DNA from: Mobiluncus porci | Lineage (GTDB): Bacteria; Actinomycetota; Actinomycetes; Actinomycetales; Actinomycetaceae | Direction of reading: 5' to 3' | Length of the DNA: 64,000 bases | Assembly (NCBI RefSeq): GCF_009695935.1 | Contig: NZ_VUMY01000014.1 | Coordinates: 1 to 64,000, forward strand | Shown here: piece by piece, positions 51,590-59,207 of the stretch | How the letters are laid out: each line of letters starts with the position of its first letter | Position numbering within the stretch: the first letter of the stretch is position 1 | Program-made: the position numbers and the translations under genes | Notes under the pieces: model-generated | Seen by the model: only the letters and a program-made list of their open reading frames with translations | What the model was told of the DNA's origin: nothing | Database searches by the model: none

Positions 51590-52324
51590 GTAGAAGTTCG
51601 CGAAGGTGGTGTGTTTGAAGATCTCGCCAATCACGCAGCCGAGGCGCCCCAAAGCAATCCGCGAAGCGTGGAGGTCGATAATCTCAATCAGGTTCCCGTC
51701 AGGGTCGCGGAAGAACGCCCAGTCTGCCCCGGAAGAGTGAACTGGCTCGTTCATGAACTCCACGCCCTCCCGCTTCAAACGCGACACCCAGCCGGGAACG
51801 TTAGTCACATTGAAAGCGATGTGGGTATATCCCGGACGGTTCCAATCCTCGCGATAGGCTCCTGGCAGTTCCGGGTCGAACTCGAAAGGATTGGGCTTGT
51901 CCGAGCCCGGCAAGGGCGGATCAAACTCGAAAACTTCCAAGACATTCCCGGACCGCGAAGCCATGAATCCCAGCCGAACGAGCCGCAAGCCCTCGGTATG
52001 ATAGAGCCTCTCCACGGGCTTCAAATCGTCTCCGGTAATCTCGAGGTAGTTCATCAACTTCATCCCGAACACGCGGTTATACCACTGCACCGACTTCTCA
52101 AAGTCTGTCACGGTAACCCCGCAGTGTCCCAGGCCCCAGTTGATGCCCCGACCTTCCCACAGGGCTCGCAACTCGCGCTCTTTGCGGACAAGCCACTCTT
52201 CCTTGCCGACTTCACGCAGTTCGCCCACGTTCTTGACGGCCTCGGAAATAGCCCAGCCGGTTCCAGCCAGAACCGCGACTTTTGCGCCGGTTTTGACGCC
52301 AAAACGCAACAGTTTACTTAGCAT
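51584..52324 (-). CDS. VOC-family (glyoxalase/bleomycin resistance fold) protein
   Basis: A 246-residue protein. A hydrophobic or amphipathic N-terminus (LLRFGVKTGAKVAVLAGTGW) precedes a VOC domain from about residue 65: GHCGVTVTDFEKSVQWYNRVFGM, then THIAFNVTNVPGWVSRLKREGV and FFRDPDGNLIEIIDL. The metal ligands expected of VOC enzymes are His (GHCGV), His (YTHIAF) and Glu (LIEII). These folds act as lyases, epimerases or dioxygenases. Its start overlaps the upstream gene end by 11 bases, so it is the last gene of the transketolase-aminotransferase operon. The reaction is unknown. Its 3' end has been copied at 48305. Confidence 0.78.
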   Translation of the reverse strand: MLSKLLRFGVKTGAKVAVLAGTGWAISEAVKNVGELREVGKEEWLVRKERELRALWEGRGINWGLGHCGVTVTDFEKSVQWYNRVFGMKLMNYLEITGDDLKPVERLYHTEGLRLVRLGFMASRSGNVLEVFEFDPPLPGSDKPNPFEFDPELPGAYREDWNRPGYTHIAFNVTNVPGWVSRLKREGVEFMNEPVHSSGADWAFFRDPDGNLIEIIDLHASRIALGRLGCVIGEIFKHTTFANFYK

Positions 52325-53402
52325 AATCACCCACCGCCATCATTAGTGCGCCGAGCTCCGCGCCGTATTCGGGGGAGCCCTCCATCGTGAGCCGACCTGC
52401 GGCGGTCGCCTCCAACATGTCATCAGTTTGCAACAGCGTCCCGAGAGCGGAGAGAACCGAGTCGAAACGCATCGTGAAGAACGCCGCCGCGCGGGTGTAT
52501 TCTCCGCGGAAAGCCTTGGATTTACCGGCTTTGATGCGGATATAGGCCCCGAGTTCCGGATGTCCGTCCACCGAGTAGGCGTAAACGCGATCGGGGGAGG
52601 GCTCAGTCCACTTGCGGACGTCGGGATGTCCGGCCTTGTTGAGCTGGCTAATGCCGGTCGTCAACAGGTAGAACATACATTTCGTCAGCAAGTCTCTTTC
52701 GGCCACGGTTGCGGGAGCCGAGGTTGAACCGAGCAAGCTCGACATCGCCAACAGCGCTTTCACTGTCGCGACCAGCAGCTTGCCGTTCGAAAGCGCCCCG
52801 CGCATCTTCGGGAGATTGACCTTGCCCTTGAAGAAGTCGTTGAACTTCTCGGGGCTCGGGAACTCAATCTCGAGATTCGGAGCGGGATGCGCGCCCAAGT
52901 GCGGCTGCAGGTCAGCGCCATCCACCACGAGGTGAGTGGCGTACCGTTTCGGCCGCCCATCAATGCTCGACCCCGCCTCGGTCAGGCAAGAAATCTGAAC
53001 CACCCCGCGCTTTCCCGCGAAAGCCCGTCGTAGCTCCGGTTTCTCGGCCACAATAGGCTTCAGCAAGGGGACAACGGCGTTGAGGAACACGACACTGGTG
53101 TAGCGAACCTCGTCATCAATCGCCGGATTCGGTCCCATCGGGAAAGGCTTCTTCGCAGGTTTCTTCTCCGAATCCTTTACCTGATTCTTCGTCTGTCCCG
53201 CTCGCGCCTTGGCCCCAGCCTTGGGCTCAGCTTTCGCCTCGTCTTTAGCGGAGGACTTCTTCTCAGACTTAGGGCTAGCGGGCGCAGGCTTCTCAGCAGG
53301 CGCCTTGGGAGCCGTAGCCTTGGTCTCGGCCTCCTGCTCCTGGCTCGCCTTACCGTCTTTGGCCTTCTCCGGTGGGGTTTCTTTTGTCTTAGTTTCCGAC
53401 AT
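52314..53402 (-). CDS. SCP2-like protein with Lys/Ala/Pro-rich N-terminal region
   Basis: 362 residues. The first 95 are low-complexity, rich in Lys, Ala, Glu and Pro (PKAPAEKPAPASPKSEKK). The rest holds a fold that resembles the sterol-carrier-like protein at 56727: LEIEFPSPEKFNDFFKGK parallels MTLGFPVPVMVNKMFAGSG there, and the order of later helices is the same. SCP2-like domains bind hydrophobic ligands. I know no named function for this architecture. It is followed by the VOC gene and preceded by the transketolase C-terminal subunit after nine bases. Confidence 0.55.
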   Translation of the reverse strand: MSETKTKETPPEKAKDGKASQEQEAETKATAPKAPAEKPAPASPKSEKKSSAKDEAKAEPKAGAKARAGQTKNQVKDSEKKPAKKPFPMGPNPAIDDEVRYTSVVFLNAVVPLLKPIVAEKPELRRAFAGKRGVVQISCLTEAGSSIDGRPKRYATHLVVDGADLQPHLGAHPAPNLEIEFPSPEKFNDFFKGKVNLPKMRGALSNGKLLVATVKALLAMSSLLGSTSAPATVAERDLLTKCMFYLLTTGISQLNKAGHPDVRKWTEPSPDRVYAYSVDGHPELGAYIRIKAGKSKAFRGEYTRAAAFFTMRFDSVLSALGTLLQTDDMLEATAAGRLTMEGSPEYGAELGALMMAVGDYAK

Positions 53403-53411
53403 TGTTCCCCC

Positions 53412-54422
53412 TTAGAACTCGTCTTCCCAGTCGTCGTCCTCCTCGAAGTCCATGTGCATGACTTCGCGAGCCGCGGCGACACAGCCGTTTTCGTCCCAGC
53501 CGTAGTAGGAATACAAATCCTCGGGCTGGCCGATAACGGAGAACTCGTCGGGGATACCCAGCTTCTTCAAGACGTATCCCTTGCGGGTGGTGGCGCCCAC
53601 ATCAGCCACGGCCGTCCCGAGACCGCCGATGATGTTGTGGTCCTCAACCGTGATGATGCGCCGGGTTTCGGTAATCGCCTTGGTGATGGCCTCTTCATCA
53701 ATGGGTTTCAAGGTGTGAATGTCCAAGACGCGAACCGAAAGGCCGTCCTCTTTAGCCAAGATGTCGGCGGCCTGGAGCGCACGCCACACGCCCGAACCGG
53801 TCGCAATAAAGGTCAAGTCTGTGCCTTCGCGCAAGGTGTTGGCCTTCCCGAACTCGAAAGTCGGGATTTCGTCGCGGTAAACTACCTGGTCAAAGCCGCG
53901 GTTCAAGCGAATATAGACCGGACCCTCATGTTCGTAAGCGGCCTGGACACAGTAGGCCGCTTCGAGGCCGTCCGCCGGACACATCAAGACGAGGTTCGCA
54001 AAGGACCGCAAGATAGCGATATCCTCCGTGACGTGGTGGGTGGTTCCGGCCGCGCCGAAAGACAGCCCTGAGTGGGTCCCGATAATCTTCACATTCAGGT
54101 TCTGGTAACAGATATCGGTACGCACCTGTTCACAAGCACGCATCGAAGCAAAAGCCCCGAAAGTGGAGACGAAAGGAATCAATCCTGCCTTCGCCAGCCC
54201 CGCGGAAACCCCGAAGAGGTTTTGTTCCGCGATTCCCACGTTATAGAAACGATCGGGGAATTCCTTGGCGAAAACCGCAATCTTCGTGGATTTCGCGAGG
54301 TCTCCGGAAAGCCCCACAATCTTCGGGTCTTGTCTCCCGAGTTCGACCATGGTTTGACCGTAGACTTCCGCCGTCGTCAAGTTCACGGCATCAATAGAGG
54401 TGTATGTCAGTCCGCCTGCCAT
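53412..54422 (-). CDS. Transketolase, C-terminal subunit
   Basis: 336 residues with the pyrimidine-binding domain of transketolase (YNVGIAEQNLFGVSAGLAKAG, with the catalytic Glu in GIAEQN) and the C-terminal domain (VRVLDIHTLKPIDEEAITKA). It completes the N-terminal subunit encoded just upstream. The split form is found in many bacterial accessory pathways besides the pentose phosphate route. An acidic tail (DFEEDDDWEDEF) ends the protein. GGGGAAAGGAG precedes the ATG, and a 17-base gap separates it from the N-terminal subunit. Confidence 0.88.
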   Translation of the reverse strand: MAGGLTYTSIDAVNLTTAEVYGQTMVELGRQDPKIVGLSGDLAKSTKIAVFAKEFPDRFYNVGIAEQNLFGVSAGLAKAGLIPFVSTFGAFASMRACEQVRTDICYQNLNVKIIGTHSGLSFGAAGTTHHVTEDIAILRSFANLVLMCPADGLEAAYCVQAAYEHEGPVYIRLNRGFDQVVYRDEIPTFEFGKANTLREGTDLTFIATGSGVWRALQAADILAKEDGLSVRVLDIHTLKPIDEEAITKAITETRRIITVEDHNIIGGLGTAVADVGATTRKGYVLKKLGIPDEFSVIGQPEDLYSYYGWDENGCVAAAREVMHMDFEEDDDWEDEF

Positions 54423-54439
54423 TGTTTTCTCCTTTCCCC

Positions 54440-55306
54440 TTATTTCCCAGCCTGGACCATCGCGAGACGTTTCTCGTGATGTCTCTTCAGAGAATCTTGG
54501 GCTCGCTGGTATTTGTCGTCATCAAAAGCGCCGTAGTGCCAGGTGTAGTCGCCTTCCATATAGTCAATGCCTTCGCCTTTGACCGTATCGAGAAGGAGCA
54601 TTGTCGGTTTGCCCTTGATGGTTCGGGCCTTATCAAAGGCATCCACGATGTCTGGCATGGAAGAGCCCTTGACGTTGATGACTTCCCAGTTGAAGGCCCG
54701 CCACTTGTCTTCGAAAGGCTCGAGTCCCATAACATCGGCGGTCATGCCGTCAATCATGGCGTGGTTGACATCAACCATGCCGACGAGATTATCGAGCTCC
54801 CAGTTACCGGCGCTCATCGCGGCTTCCCACACGGAGCCCTCATTGCATTCCCCGTCGCCCATCAGGCAGTAGGTGCGCCAGTCTTGGCCGAGTTGGCGCG
54901 CCCCCAGAGCCATCCCGACGGCGATGGCGAGGCCGTGGCCGAGGGAACCGGTCGAGGCTTCGAGGCCCGGAACTTTCTTTGCATCAAGGTGCATCCCGAG
55001 GTGGGATTGGATATGGGAATAGGTTTCCAGCCATTCCTTCGGGAAACAACCCAGGTCAGCCAGGACCGGCGCCATGCCGACCCCGATATGGCCCTTGGAC
55101 AGCACGAAGCGATCGCGAGCGGGATCGTCCATCTTTTCGGCCGAGAAATTCATCTCGTGGTGGTACAGGGCAATCAGGGCATCCATTGCTGACATGGAAC
55201 CGCCGATGTGGCCGCCTCCGGCCCAGCGCACGGTGTCTAGGGTCAGCATCCTGACGCGATAGGCATCGTCTTCAAGTTGCTTCCATTCATCTTTGCTCAG
55301 TGGCAT
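54440..55306 (-). CDS. Transketolase, N-terminal (thiamine diphosphate) subunit
   Basis: 288 residues. The ThDP motif GDGECNEGSVWEAAMSAGNW and the phosphate/substrate histidines in GGHIGGSMSAMDAL and LSKGHIGVGMAP are present. DVNHAMIDG replaces the usual DNNGxQxDG, so the substrate pocket may differ. Together with the next gene it forms a two-subunit transketolase that moves two-carbon units between sugar-like molecules. The aminotransferase and SCP2-like neighbours suggest a dedicated pathway. Confidence 0.88.
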   Translation of the reverse strand: MPLSKDEWKQLEDDAYRVRMLTLDTVRWAGGGHIGGSMSAMDALIALYHHEMNFSAEKMDDPARDRFVLSKGHIGVGMAPVLADLGCFPKEWLETYSHIQSHLGMHLDAKKVPGLEASTGSLGHGLAIAVGMALGARQLGQDWRTYCLMGDGECNEGSVWEAAMSAGNWELDNLVGMVDVNHAMIDGMTADVMGLEPFEDKWRAFNWEVINVKGSSMPDIVDAFDKARTIKGKPTMLLLDTVKGEGIDYMEGDYTWHYGAFDDDKYQRAQDSLKRHHEKRLAMVQAGK

Positions 55307-55334
55307 TTTTCACTCCTCTTTGAGTCTTAGTAGT

Positions 55335-55425
55335 TTCTGGGGCGCAGCCGACGGATCGGACCTCTTTGGTGTAGTGACCAAAGGAAACGGAACCAAAAGT
55401 GATCCGGCCCAGACGGCGTAGCCTT
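55335..55425. repeat. GGGTCAGACC-like repeat, degenerate copy 7
   Basis: GGATCGGACC and GATCCGGCCC with GGCGCAGCCGAC and GGCGTAGCC at the edges resemble a decayed unit. It sits between two genes of one operon (aminotransferase and transketolase), where it could reduce read-through. Confidence 0.45.
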
Positions 55426-55426
55426 T

Positions 55427-56710
55427 TTAGGCCTGGGCGAGAATCTCGCGGGACTTGTTGCGAACCACGCCCATCGCCTCGTCAGCAACCTCACCGATGA
55501 AGTCCACATCGGCATCGGTTAAGGCTGTGTTGGTGAAGTGGTTATGGTGGTTGGTCATAAACACGCCCCGTTTCACACACTCTCCCACAAAAGCTTGGTG
55601 GAGCAGGAAGTTCGGATCTTCCTTGCCGTCCAAACCGGCAATGCGGTGGTAGAACAGGGAAGGTTCACCGCTGAAACGATAGTCGAAACCGTGTTTCTTT
55701 GCGACTTCCGTGAGGCGGTCAATGATCTTCACCCCGTAATCGTGGCAAATCTTGGGCGCATCAATGGTTTTCATCTTGTTGATGCAGGCAATAGCCGCGG
55801 CCATCTGCGGGGCACTCATCCAGTAGGAACCGGTGCACATGACCGAAGCGGCTGCATCCTTCAAGGATTCGACACCGCAAAGGGCAGAAATGTTGTGGCC
55901 GTTGGCGAGTGCCTTACAGAAGCACTCCAAGTCGGCTTTGAAACCGAAGTGGTAGTCGGAGCCTTTGACGTCCAACCGCCAGCCGCAACGTACGTCGTCC
56001 ACAATCAACACGATGCCTTCGCGGTCGCAAATCCGGCGGATCTTCTCCCAGTAGCCAGCGGGCGGCAGGACGTTGTCCTCAAACACCGGATGGTGGTAGG
56101 GAGTGGCGATGAAGGCTGCAATCTCGCCTTTGTATTCGCTAGCGAGTTTCTCTACCGCCGCCACGTCGCCCCAGTTCACCATGAGTTTGGGTAAGACTTC
56201 GGCCTTGGCGACGCCAGGGGCGCCGTAGCCTTGGGTCCAGCCGATTACCCCGTGGTATCCGCCGTTGACCGCAATAAACTTGTCGCGACCCGTTGCCGCG
56301 CGGGCGACCATCAAGGCGAAGTTGGTCACGTCGCCGCCGTTCTTGGCGAAGAAGGCCCAATCGGCCATCTCGACGGTGTCAACCAGGAGTTCCGCCAGGT
56401 CAACCATCAAAGTGCCCGGTTGAACCGCGCAGTTGAGCGTTTTCATCTGTTCGATGGCCGCGTTGTCGACGTCGGGGTCGTTGTACCCGAGAATCATCGG
56501 GCCGTAGGCGCACATCAAGTCGATGTAGCGGTTGCCGTCCACGTCCCAGAAGTACGCCCCGTCTGCCTTGGAGGCAAACAGCGGGTAGGCGCTCATCGGC
56601 ATGAAACAGCCCTCGGCGGGTCCGAGGTGTCCGTAAACGCCACCGGGAATCACCTCCACGGCTTTCTCGTACCATTCGTGGCTCTTAGTGTGTTCATAAA
56701 TTGGCATCAT
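55427..56710 (-). CDS. Class III aminotransferase (glutamate-1-semialdehyde aminotransferase-like)
   Basis: 427 residues of PLP fold type I, subgroup III: FFAKNGGDVTNFALMVARAATGR for the phosphate, GGYHGVIGWTQGYG, the cofactor Asp in VDDVRCGWRL, and the lysine in CKALANGHNISALCG. The sequence VDDVRCGWRLD replaces the common DEVxxGFR. Relatives transfer amino groups to sugar-like or acyclic polyol aldehydes. It lies 16 bases after the first SCP2-like gene and upstream of the transketolase pair. A product with an amino group on a two-carbon-extended polyol is only a hypothesis. Confidence 0.82.
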   Translation of the reverse strand: MMPIYEHTKSHEWYEKAVEVIPGGVYGHLGPAEGCFMPMSAYPLFASKADGAYFWDVDGNRYIDLMCAYGPMILGYNDPDVDNAAIEQMKTLNCAVQPGTLMVDLAELLVDTVEMADWAFFAKNGGDVTNFALMVARAATGRDKFIAVNGGYHGVIGWTQGYGAPGVAKAEVLPKLMVNWGDVAAVEKLASEYKGEIAAFIATPYHHPVFEDNVLPPAGYWEKIRRICDREGIVLIVDDVRCGWRLDVKGSDYHFGFKADLECFCKALANGHNISALCGVESLKDAAASVMCTGSYWMSAPQMAAAIACINKMKTIDAPKICHDYGVKIIDRLTEVAKKHGFDYRFSGEPSLFYHRIAGLDGKEDPNFLLHQAFVGECVKRGVFMTNHHNHFTNTALTDADVDFIGEVADEAMGVVRNKSREILAQA

Positions 56711-56726
56711 TTGTGTATTCCTTCCC

Positions 56727-57497
56727 CTAGCTCAAGTAGAACGGCACCAGGCCGAGCAGTTTGTTCATGTTGTCGAGCAGCGGGACGAAACCGCCGAGTT
56801 TGATGAGTTCGCGGCCGATTGCCGGATAGGACGCGAGTTCCCCGCGTAGAACCTGGCCGGTAGTGTCGAGGTCGGCGAAGCTCATGAAAGCGTGGCGTCC
56901 GTCTGGGCCAGCGGCCTTGGGGTGATCTCCATCGAGAACATGGGTCTTATGGTCTTTGATGACCAGGGTCAAAACCGGACCGTTTTCGATCTTTAACGCC
57001 ACCGTTCCGTCGCGCATTCCTTTCGCGACGCTCTTGCCTTTCGGGTCGAAGTTCGCGATTTCCGCCAAGGCATAACCCGCGACGTGGAGGGTCAACAGCG
57101 AGTTGACGCGCTTGAAGTCCTCGTCAGCCAGGAGGGCAGGAGTGGGACGCAAGTAGTAGGACAAGCGATCTGTGAGTTTAGTAAAGGTGCCGGTCAAGTA
57201 CTTCAACTTGGTGAAGCCTTTCATCGGCACGGGAATCCCAGAACCGGCAAACATCTTGTTGACCATCACTGGAACGGGGAAACCCAAAGTCATATCGGAA
57301 GGACCACCTCCTTCGAAGAACTCGACCTTCCCGTCACCAAGCTTCAGGCGAACCGAGCCAACCCCGGTGGCCTTGAATTGGATGGTGAGCGGGGCGTGAT
57401 TGAGCAGCGCCCGAGACTTTTCGTCCAGTTCAGGCAGCTTCCCAAGCGTGCGTAATACGGCGCGTAGATTGACGCTAGCCAGTGCTGTTTGATTCAT
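56727..57497 (-). CDS. SCP2-like (sterol carrier-like) protein
   Basis: 256 residues, first gene of the minus-strand operon. The segments LTIQFKATGVGSVRLKLGDG, GGGPSDMTLGFPVPVMVNKMF and FTKLTDRLSYYLRP fit an SCP2-like beta sheet with helices and lipid-like binding. The second half repeats a similar sheet (GTVALKIENGPVLTLVIKDH). No signal peptide is seen. A paralogous domain is fused to a charged tail in the gene at 52314. GAGGTGGG is the ribosome-binding site. Confidence 0.55.
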   Translation of the reverse strand: MNQTALASVNLRAVLRTLGKLPELDEKSRALLNHAPLTIQFKATGVGSVRLKLGDGKVEFFEGGGPSDMTLGFPVPVMVNKMFAGSGIPVPMKGFTKLKYLTGTFTKLTDRLSYYLRPTPALLADEDFKRVNSLLTLHVAGYALAEIANFDPKGKSVAKGMRDGTVALKIENGPVLTLVIKDHKTHVLDGDHPKAAGPDGRHAFMSFADLDTTGQVLRGELASYPAIGRELIKLGGFVPLLDNMNKLLGLVPFYLS

Positions 57498-57775
57498 AAA
57501 CCCACCTCGTCGTGTGTTTGTAAGTGAACTTTCGAATCAATTATACGTTCAACTCGTGACGAAGAAAGGTACTTTGGTCCCGATTTTTTTAAGATTTCTT
57601 TGCCGAGGATGTTCATTCGTGATGTTTGAGCCGTTTTTGGAAGCAGGGGCGGAGGAGCGGAGGAAATTCATTTCGGGCGCGCCGGAAGTTAGAATGGAGA
57701 TTCAGCGGCTCTGATTCCGGTTAGTGAATCCATTAGCAGCCAGTTAATGAACACGAAGAAAGAGGAGAAACCCCA
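57498..57775. promoter_or_regulatory. Divergent region between the SCP2 operon and glyS
   Basis: A perfect TATAAT on the minus strand (57540-57545) lies 43 bases before the operon's first ATG and is a good -10 box; the -35 is weak. A 66-codon plus-strand frame at 57514-57714 has no gene-like features. GAGGAG before glyS is its ribosome-binding site. No T-box motif is seen. Confidence 0.5.
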
Positions 57776-59161
57776 GTGGCATCACAACTCGAACAAGTCA
57801 TCTCTTTGGCGAAACGGCGCGGATTCGTCTATCCCTGTGGCGAGATTTACGGCGGGACGCGCGCCGCTTGGGATTACGGCCCGCTCGGGGTAGAGCTGAA
57901 GGAAAACATAAAAAAGGCCTGGTGGACGTACATGGTTCGTTCCCGCGAAGACGTGGTTGGGCTCGATTCTTCGGTGATCTTGCCGCCGAAGGTGTGGGAG
58001 GCCTCCGGACACTTGAAGGCCTTTACTGACCCCCTGATTGAATGCCTTAGCTGCCACAAGCGCCTGCGCCAAGATGAGCTCCAGGAACAATACGCGGCGA
58101 AACACGGCATCGAGAACCCCGACGAGGTGGACATGGCAGAGGTGCCCTGCCCGAACTGTGGGGTGAAAGGCAAGTGGACCGAGCCGCGGGCGTTTTCGGG
58201 CTTGTTGAAAACCTACCTCGGACCAGTTGATGACGAGTCGGGGTTGCACTTCTTGCGCCCCGAGACTGCGCAAGGCATTTTCATCAACTTTGCCAACGTG
58301 ATGACCACTGCGCGGATGCGTCCGCCTTTCGGGATTGGCCAGATTGGAAAGTCTTTCCGAAACGAAATCACCCCGGGGAACTTCATCTTCCGGACTCGCG
58401 AGTTTGAACAGATGGAGCTCGAGTTCTTTGTCGAGCCCGGGACAGACGAGGAATGGCACCAGTACTGGATTGACCACCGTTTTGCCTGGTACACGGATTT
58501 GGGGATTGCGGCGGAGAACTTGCGGTTCTATGAACACCCGAAAGAGAAGCTTTCGCATTACTCCAAGCGCACCGTGGACATCGAGTATGCTTTTGGTTTT
58601 GAGAACTCGAAGTGGGGCGAGCTCGAGGGAATCGCGAACCGTACCGACTATGACCTCGGGGTTCACATGAAGGCTAGCGGCCAGAAACTCGACTATTACG
58701 ATCAGGCCAAGGACGAGCGGTGGGTCCCGTATGTGATTGAGCCTTCGGCGGGGCTGACCAGGTCTTTGATGGCGTTCCTGGTGGAAGCCTACACCGAGGA
58801 CGAGGCGCCGAACACTAAAGGCGGGGTGGATAAGCGCACGGTTTTGCGCCTAGACCCGCGCTTGGCTCCGGTGAAGGTCGCGGTTTTCCCCTTGTCGCGC
58901 AAGGACACCTTGCCGGATGTGGCGCGCTCGATTGCTGCGGATTTGCGTAAGTTCTGGAACGTGGAGTACGACGATGCCGGAGCGGTGGGGCGGCGTTATC
59001 GTCGCCAAGATGAGATCGGGACGCCATACTGTGTCACGGTGGATTTCGATTCCTTGGAGGACCACGCCGTCACCGTGCGCGAGCGTGACACCATGACCCA
59101 GGAGCGCATCCCGATGGAAGGTTTGACGGCTTATCTGCGAGACCGGCTTCCGCTTTGCTAG
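57776..59161 (+). CDS. glyS: Glycyl-tRNA synthetase
   Basis: Class II homodimeric enzyme (461 residues), charging tRNA-Gly. It begins [27 protein letters not shown], carries a zinc-binding-like CLSCHKRL...CPNC insertion (about residues 95-130), class II motifs [25 protein letters not shown] and PSAGLTRS, and ends with an anticodon-binding domain. The start GTG has GAGGAG at normal distance. A conserved-loop hairpin follows the stop by two bases. Confidence 0.96.
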   Translation: MASQLEQVISLAKRRGFVYPCGEIYGGTRAAWDYGPLGVELKENIKKAWWTYMVRSREDVVGLDSSVILPPKVWEASGHLKAFTDPLIECLSCHKRLRQDELQEQYAAKHGIENPDEVDMAEVPCPNCGVKGKWTEPRAFSGLLKTYLGPVDDESGLHFLRPETAQGIFINFANVMTTARMRPPFGIGQIGKSFRNEITPGNFIFRTREFEQMELEFFVEPGTDEEWHQYWIDHRFAWYTDLGIAAENLRFYEHPKEKLSHYSKRTVDIEYAFGFENSKWGELEGIANRTDYDLGVHMKASGQKLDYYDQAKDERWVPYVIEPSAGLTRSLMAFLVEAYTEDEAPNTKGGVDKRTVLRLDPRLAPVKVAVFPLSRKDTLPDVARSIAADLRKFWNVEYDDAGAVGRRYRRQDEIGTPYCVTVDFDSLEDHAVTVRERDTMTQERIPMEGLTAYLRDRLPLC

Positions 59162-59163
59162 TT

Positions 59164-59194
59164 TGGGACGACAAAGCACGCCCCCATCGTCCCA
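59164..59194 (+). repeat. Conserved-loop hairpin, copy 5
   Basis: TGGGACGA and TCGTCCCA form a perfect 8-bp stem around CAAAGCACGCCCCCA (15 bases). The loop matches the copies near 49 and 51.6 kb although the stem is unrelated. It lies right behind the glyS stop, and no T-run follows. Confidence 0.7.
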
Positions 59195-59207
59195 CTTAGG
59201 GGTTTAT

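Noticed and set aside
48219-51600. CRISPR array, because of the many short repeats
   Set aside because: The repeats are palindromes of different types, not evenly spaced direct repeats with unique spacers, and no cas genes are near.
57514-57714. 66-codon plus-strand ORF upstream of glyS
   Set aside because: No ribosome-binding site, no recognisable sequence, and it overlaps the divergent operon's promoter.
57498-57775. Glycine T-box leader before glyS
   Set aside because: No AGGGTGGNACCGCG-type T-box sequence and no specifier stem; spacing to the ribosome-binding site is ordinary.
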